Below, piece after piece: positions 6,804 to 10,633 of a DNA stretch of 10,633 nt; within the stretch, counting starts at the first letter, position 1, and the number at the start of each line of letters is the position of its first letter. The notes under the pieces were generated by a model. The model had not been told where the DNA came from. It made no database searches and worked only from the letters and a program-made list of their open reading frames with translations. Where the stretch lies: assembly GCA_013054445.1 (NCBI GenBank), contig JAAMPI010001773.1, forward strand, positions 1-10,633, written 5' to 3'. The DNA comes from Cudoniella acicularis (Eukaryota; Ascomycota; Leotiomycetes; Helotiales; Helotiaceae). A program made the position numbers and the translations under genes.

Positions 6804-8232
6804 TTACAGTAGCATTCGCCGAGGGTCCTCGATATACTCTTTGACTTTGACCAGAAACTGCACCGCCTCCCTACCATCCAAAAGTCGATGATCGTAGGTC
6901 AGTGCTAAATACATCATAGGACGGATTATAATCTGGCCATTGACAACAACAGGCTTGTCCTTAATCGCATGCAGTCCAAGCACGGCAGTTTGGGGAAGGT
7001 TAATGATTGGTGTTCCCATCAAAGAACCAAAAACGCCTCCGTTGCTGATAGTGAACGTGCCTCCAGCCATATCCTCAATGGTAAGCTTGTTATCACGAGC
7101 CTGGCCGATATGTTAGAAAGCATATAATTTGCACGATAGATGGCGTGGACAAACCTTCTTTCCCAAATCAGCAATGGACTTTTCAATGCCAACAAGATCC
7201 ATCGTCTCTGTGTTTCGCACAACAGGAGTAACAAGCCCCTTCTCAGTAGCAACTGCGACACTGATGTCTACGTAATCTCTGTAAACGATGGTATCTCCAC
7301 CATTTGGACCTTCAATGGAAGCGTTGATAGCTGGGATATCTCTCATTGCAAGTACACATGCACGTGAAAAGGCACTCATGAAGCCAAGCTTCACTCCGGT
7401 TTTCTTCAGGACGTCATCCTTGTACAATTTTCGGAACTCCATAAGAGACGACATATCGACCTCGTTGAAGGTAGTAAGAGACGCAGCCGTGTTCTGAGAC
7501 TGCNAGTCAGGCGTTCCGCGATACGTAATCGCATGCGGTTCATTTTAACCTGTGAAAAATAAGTGCTCTATCAGACACAGTATAGAATGAGTCCTTACAC
7601 GACGTTCCTCCCGGCTGCCCAGCACAGGAGCACTGCTCGGCTTTGACTCGCTTGTTTTTGTCTCTGTTTGCTTGGGCGGTGGAGAATCTTTCTTAGGTTC
7701 GGGCGCCTTTGCTGGCAGCGGTGCTGGACTTGACTCGCTCTTGTCCTTTGGGTCTGGGTCGGAAGAGATTGGCTGTTCACTGGTCGCAGGCTCCTTGGGT
7801 TCTGTGCTGGCTTTCTCTTTGGATTCTCCTTCCGGCGCACTTCCAAGCTCGAGTCGAACCAGGTCTTGCCCGACGATGACTGTATCCTCCTCATTGGCGA
7901 GAAACTCCTTGATTGTGCCGGCCTCGGGAGCGTTGACGGAGACATCGATCTGGTCAAACCGAGTTAAACAAGATACAGGAGAGAGGATTCAGGATACATG
8001 CCTTGTCGGTCTCAATTGTAGCAATCTCCTCATCCTGCTCCACATAGTCGCCGATCTGCTTCGACCATTGCTTCAGCGTGCCCTCCGAGATGGATTCGGC
8101 CATCTGGGGCACCTTGACGATGCTGTCTGCATAGCAGCGGAATTGTTGGATGACGGGGGAAGGGAATCGCAAATGCGGCGCGCGAGCAGCACGCAAAAAG
8201 CGCGAAGCAACCAAGACTCGCCTTGAGAGCAT
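6804..8232 (-). CDS. KGD2: Dihydrolipoyllysine-residue succinyltransferase, E2 of 2-oxoglutarate dehydrogenase
   Basis: E2 of the mitochondrial 2-oxoglutarate dehydrogenase complex moves succinyl groups from E1 to CoA in the TCA cycle. Exons (minus) are 8232-8002, 7949-7599, 7549-7155 and 7100-6804, giving about 423 aa, a usual fungal length. An Arg-rich presequence (residues 1-33, cleavage likely near FRCYAD) is followed by a lipoyl domain with the lipoyl Lys in IETDK (Lys77) and [12 protein letters not shown] Pro/Ala/Ser/Glu-rich linker leads to the catalytic domain ([37 protein letters not shown]) with the active-site HRLLDG (His396, Asp400). There is no E1/E3-binding domain between, as usual for eukaryotic E2o. 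The ATG at 8232 is the first in frame. Intron 1 is GC-AG, introns 2 and 3 GT-AG. Around the N at 7504 exon 3 carries two bases too many, probably an assembly error. The gene is divergent from NDUFB9. Confidence 0.95.
7503..7511 (-). other. Frame break at an ambiguous base in KGD2 exon 3
   Basis: On the minus strand the catalytic domain reads AERL, then CTGACTNGCAGTCTCAG, then QNTAASL in another frame. Exon 3 is 395 nt, two more than a multiple of three, while both of its sides are in perfect family register. The family has one or two residues here (RL-x-QSQN), so deleting two bases at TN would fit. With the N at 7504, an assembly or read error is the likeliest cause. Confidence 0.7.
7950..8001 (-). 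other. GC-AG intron 1 of KGD2 (52 nt)
   Basis: The exon ends ...GACAAG and the intron begins GCATGT and ends TTGACCAG, with a TTTAAC branch-like site. Only this pair keeps phase and joins IETDK to [11 protein letters not shown], the invariant lipoyl-domain sequence. The nearby GT (in GCATGTATCC) would shift the frame. Confidence 0.75.
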
Positions 8233-8700
8233 GGCGTGGCGTGTGGGGAGGAACAACAAGATATGAAGTGGGGGAAGAGGAAAAAAGACTCAATTCAACG
8301 GAGGAGGAGGAGAAATCGGAAGAAGCTGGAATCTTAGGACACAGGCGCGGTTAAGGATTCTGCAGTGAGAATATGGGGCACAATGAGCATGGGGCCTGGC
8401 GACGCCGAGCGAATTCTGCCATCCCAGTTCCAGCTCTCTCAGCCAGTGCAGCAACAGAGCAGTGTCAACACAAGCGAAACGGACCTCGACGGCTAGTGCC
8501 GCCGCTTTCAACCTGAACAACACCATACCAGCAACCTCACCTCCCCTCCCCTCCATCCCCCTCTACGTTCGACTGTCGCCCACTCCTCCCCATCTGACGC
8601 GCCAGGACCCCGCATTGGAGATCTCGCAATCCTCTCCGACTCCTGCAGCGCTGGCAGCCATTGAGTGACATTGCTCGAGCCAACCCGGCGCATTCTTAAA
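8233..8700. promoter_or_regulatory. Divergent promoter region of KGD2 and NDUFB9
   Basis: 468 bp separate the two start codons, which point away from each other. The region is GC-richer than the middle block. It has a (GGA)n run near 8299-8311 (CT-rich in the KGD2 leader sense), a C/T-rich tract at 8527-8562 and an inverted CCAAT box (ATTGG, 8614-8618) 83 bp before the NDUFB9 ATG. CCAAT boxes bind the HAP complex, which controls respiratory genes in fungi. Joint control is an inference. A GTG-started open frame at 8462-8668 is low-complexity and not taken as a gene. Confidence 0.5.
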
Positions 8701-9228
8701 ATGTCGACTAGGCAGACTGTATCGTGGGTTCTCCAGCTCGCCCTGTGCCATTGACCTGGGACGGACCAGACATTGACTATGCTGCTCCTCAGATCCCTCT
8801 ACCGGCGCTCTCTAAAGCTGGCCCTCGATTGGTCCGTACACCGTTACCTGTGGAGGGGCCAAGCTCTTTACATTCGGTCGTTGTTCGAGGCGAACAAAAG
8901 CATTCGAGACCCAAGACAACAGAGGGCAAGTCCTGCAACAAAATAATTTTGGCATCATCTGACGAGCGGGGATTAGGCACTGTTCAAGGAGACCGAGGAC
9001 CTGTTGGAGAAATGGAAGCACCCTGACCCATATCATGCACCGACTGCACCTGGAGGTTTGTCTTAGCCCTGCATCCGATCCCAGTTTTCGTACTGACGGT
9101 ATTGCTCACAGGATCTAAATTTGAGCGAAACTTACCAGCTCCAATTCTGGATCGTAAGTACAGTCGATTTGGCTTTTCGTCTCTGGCAACTAACCGCTAA
9201 TGCAGCCCCTCCTCGCATTCAAAACTAG
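8701..9228 (+). CDS. NDUFB9: NADH dehydrogenase (complex I) LYR-motif subunit B22/NDUFB9
   Basis: This is an accessory subunit of the respiratory complex I membrane arm and a LYR protein that works with acyl carrier protein. Exons are 8701-8723, 8793-8925, 8977-9055, 9112-9153 and 9206-9228 (300 nt, 99 aa). The LYR motif is in SLYRRSLKLALDW (residues about 9-21). It is followed by WRGQALYIRSLFEANK, DPRQQR, ETEDLLEKWKHPDPY, PTAPGGSKFERNLPAPIL and a short Pro-rich end, matching fungal B22 proteins in order and length. Introns 1, 3 and 4 are GT-AG with CTGAC/CTAAC-type branch sites; intron 2 is GC-AG. The first exon is the least certain. A GTATCG donor at 8719 joined to 8770, or an unspliced start at the ATG at 8779, would change only the first few residues. 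It is divergent from KGD2 and convergent with H2A. Confidence 0.88.
8926..8976 (+). other. GC-AG intron 2 of NDUFB9 (51 nt)
   Basis: The exon ends CAGAGG and the intron begins GCAAGT, the consensus for GC donors. It ends GATTAG with a CTGAC branch site at 8959-8963. Removing it joins DPRQQR to ALFKETEDLLEKW in phase 0. Unspliced, the frame hits TAA at 8942-8944. No GT donor in the vicinity keeps the frame. Confidence 0.8.
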
Positions 9229-9914
9229 AAAATCTCAAGATGGACAATGGAGTTGATGGGTGTTTTCGACGTTTGTACATAGCAGAGCAAGGTGGTGGAA
9301 GAAACGGAAGACAACCAAGTCTTGAATCTCAATCCGTGCCTTAATTTTAAGCCCCTTTTCAATCTGAAAACCTTCATTATCCGATTACGCAATCTGTACT
9401 TGCTATCGCTATCCCGTTAATTACAACAAATCGAACGACCGAGTCACCAAGAAATACGGGAAATCTCCTTTCCAGTCTCTCGTAGCATTGCTGGGTAAAA
9501 TTCTAGTAGAAATTACAGACGGCATACTAAGATAGGGAAGACAAGCTGAAAAATCCGCTTAGTTGAGAAAGAAACCTGAAGAATAGAAAAACCAAGAGCT
9601 TAAGAGGTCTCCAACTTCTAACATGAAGTGTGCTCCCCTATTGCGTGCGATTTTCCGAGGCAAGCTAAGCATATTGAGAAAGCCTTAAAAAGCCGTTAAG
9701 TTCACAAAAAGCGGCTTCAAAGTTGGAATCCAAGAGACAAGTGTAGTTTATCGGTTTCTCATAAGATTGATTCAGTAGCAATCCTCATCCATTGCCATGG
9801 ATTTTAATGTACAACCAGAACGCGGGAAAAAAGCAGCCGTGAACCCAGACCCAGACGACACCCCATTATCATGAAAGCAGACCCTCAGAAAACCAACTAG
9901 CCGGAAACAAGAAT
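9229..9914. other. Intergenic space between convergent NDUFB9 and H2A
   Basis: About 690 bases hold the two 3' UTRs. An ATTAAA on the minus strand (plus-strand 9803-9808) could serve H2A polyadenylation. I see no further gene, no histone-type stem-loop and no repeat, in line with fungal histone mRNAs being polyadenylated. Confidence 0.5.
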
Positions 9915-10531
9915 CTATAGCTCTTGACTGGCGTTCTTTCCACCCTTGGCAGTCTTCTTTGGCAACAAATCTAGGGATGTTAGCAAGTGCATCAACTTCG
10001 AAAAGAGGGAAACTGACTCTGGTGAATGTTTGGCAAAACACCACCCTGTGCAATGGTGACGTGTCCCAGAAGCTTGTTCAATTCCTCATCGTTTCTGATG
10101 GCGAGTTGGAGATGACGAGGGATAATACGGGTCTTCTTATTGTCGCGGGCAGCGTTACCAGCCAACTCGAGGATTTCGGCCGCAAGATATTCGAGGACAG
10201 CAGCGAGGTAGACGGGAGCACCTGGAAACGCGTCAGAAAAATTGAAGTGAAGATGTAACCAAGCAAGACATACCGGCACCAACACGCTGAGCATAGTTGC
10301 CCTTTCGGAGCAGACGGTGAACACGACCAACTGGGAATGCGAGACCAGCTTTTGAAGATCGCCTAGGAGGAGTTAGCATTGCGACACGACGAGTCGAAAT
10401 TGAATGGATAGATGCGTAAAAAGACGCGCCAAAGGCGTTCGAAAGTGCAAACAAACAGGCTGGAAGAGTGAGACTCACGATTGCGCGTTCTTGCTGCCGC
10501 TGGCCTTTCCTCCTGATTTGCCTCCAGTCAT
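9915..10531 (-). CDS. H2A: Histone H2A (canonical, SQEL terminus)
   Basis: Core nucleosome histone. Exons (minus) are 10531-10479, 10362-10274, 10221-10018 and 9970-9915, giving 402 nt and 133 aa. The Gly/Lys/Ser-rich N-tail ([17 protein letters not shown]) leads into [19 protein letters not shown] and the histone fold, including [20 protein letters not shown] with acidic-patch glutamates, [27 protein letters not shown] and [14 protein letters not shown]. The tail ends SQEL, the motif phosphorylated at its Ser (residue 130) after DNA breaks, so this is the canonical H2A and not H2A.Z. Introns are 116, 52 and 47 nt, all GT-AG, with CTGAC/CTAAC branch sites in the last two. The ATG at 10531 gives the expected tail. 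In many ascomycetes H2A is divergent from H2B, which would then begin beyond the right edge. Confidence 0.97.
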
Positions 10532-10633
10532 TTTGGATGAGGTTATTGGGTTGGCGAAGATGGGATTGGATTGTTGGATTGATGGGGATGCGAGGGGCGA
10601 GTCGTGTATGTCGTGTTGTCGATGAAGAGTTGG
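10532..10633 (-). promoter_or_regulatory. 5' flank/leader of H2A, cut by the window edge
   Basis: Read on the minus strand, this stretch has several CCAAT or CCAAC pentamers (plus-strand ATTGG near 10545 and 10563, and neighbours) and a pyrimidine-rich leader before the H2A ATG. It may be part of a shared H2A/H2B promoter, but the partner is out of view. Confidence 0.35.

Noticed and set aside
7672..8226. 184-codon open frame on the plus strand
   Set aside because: It is the antisense shadow of KGD2 exons 1 and 2, and its Gly/Ser-rich translation comes from the Pro/Ala/Ser/Glu linker.
8462..8668. 68-codon plus-strand frame in the divergent promoter
   Set aside because: It starts at GTG, is Pro/Ser/Thr-rich low-complexity sequence and overlaps the promoter or leader region. 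No family resemblance.
8724..9026. 100-codon plus-strand frame over NDUFB9
   Set aside because: It starts at GTG inside intron 1 and runs through exon 2 in the wrong frame and through intron 2. The LYR-protein frame explains the region.
9915..10531. H2A.Z variant instead of canonical H2A
   Set aside because: The SQEL terminus and the [23 protein letters not shown] core are those of canonical fungal H2A.

Overview
The window looks like nuclear DNA of a filamentous ascomycete (Pezizomycotina). The genes carry many short introns of 47-116 nt with fungal-type CTRAY branch points. A HET-type incompatibility gene is present as a wreck. AT-rich tracts and clusters of TAG/TAA codons at positions that read naturally as CAG/CAA resemble repeat-induced point mutation (RIP). 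Class or species cannot be read from the sequence. Three N characters (4958, 4964, 7504) mark a draft assembly.

Left part (1-2000): the 3' end of an unrecognised gene (2-397), a gene-free stretch ending in a 22-bp perfect palindrome, and a two-exon ankyrin-repeat gene (902-1967) with TATA box and poly(A) signal.

Middle (2000-6800): a gene-poor, AT-rich accessory block. It holds a 5'-truncated, stop- and frameshift-ridden HET pseudogene (3135-4614), which still carries a recognisable C-terminus, and a degraded repeat element (about 4811-5968). That element has 11-bp inverted termini, C/T-divergent direct repeats, a cluster of CACGTG/TGACGTCA sites and a relic reading frame whose only internal stops are TAG/TAA.

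Right part (6800-10633): a GC-richer housekeeping block. KGD2, the E2 succinyltransferase of 2-oxoglutarate dehydrogenase (minus, 4 exons), is divergent from NDUFB9, a LYR-motif subunit of respiratory complex I (plus, 5 exons). The two share a 468-bp promoter region. Canonical histone H2A (minus, 4 exons) converges on NDUFB9, and its 5' flank runs off the right edge. KGD2 and NDUFB9 both act in mitochondrial oxidative metabolism, one feeding NADH to the chain and the other belonging to the NADH dehydrogenase, so shared control is plausible. Each also contains one intron best explained by a non-canonical GC-AG splice pair.

No convincing new multi-gene system was found. The most unusual signals are the TAG/TAA-only interrupted frame, the paired GC-AG introns, the NotI-centred palindrome and a foreign-looking open segment inside the HET pseudogene.
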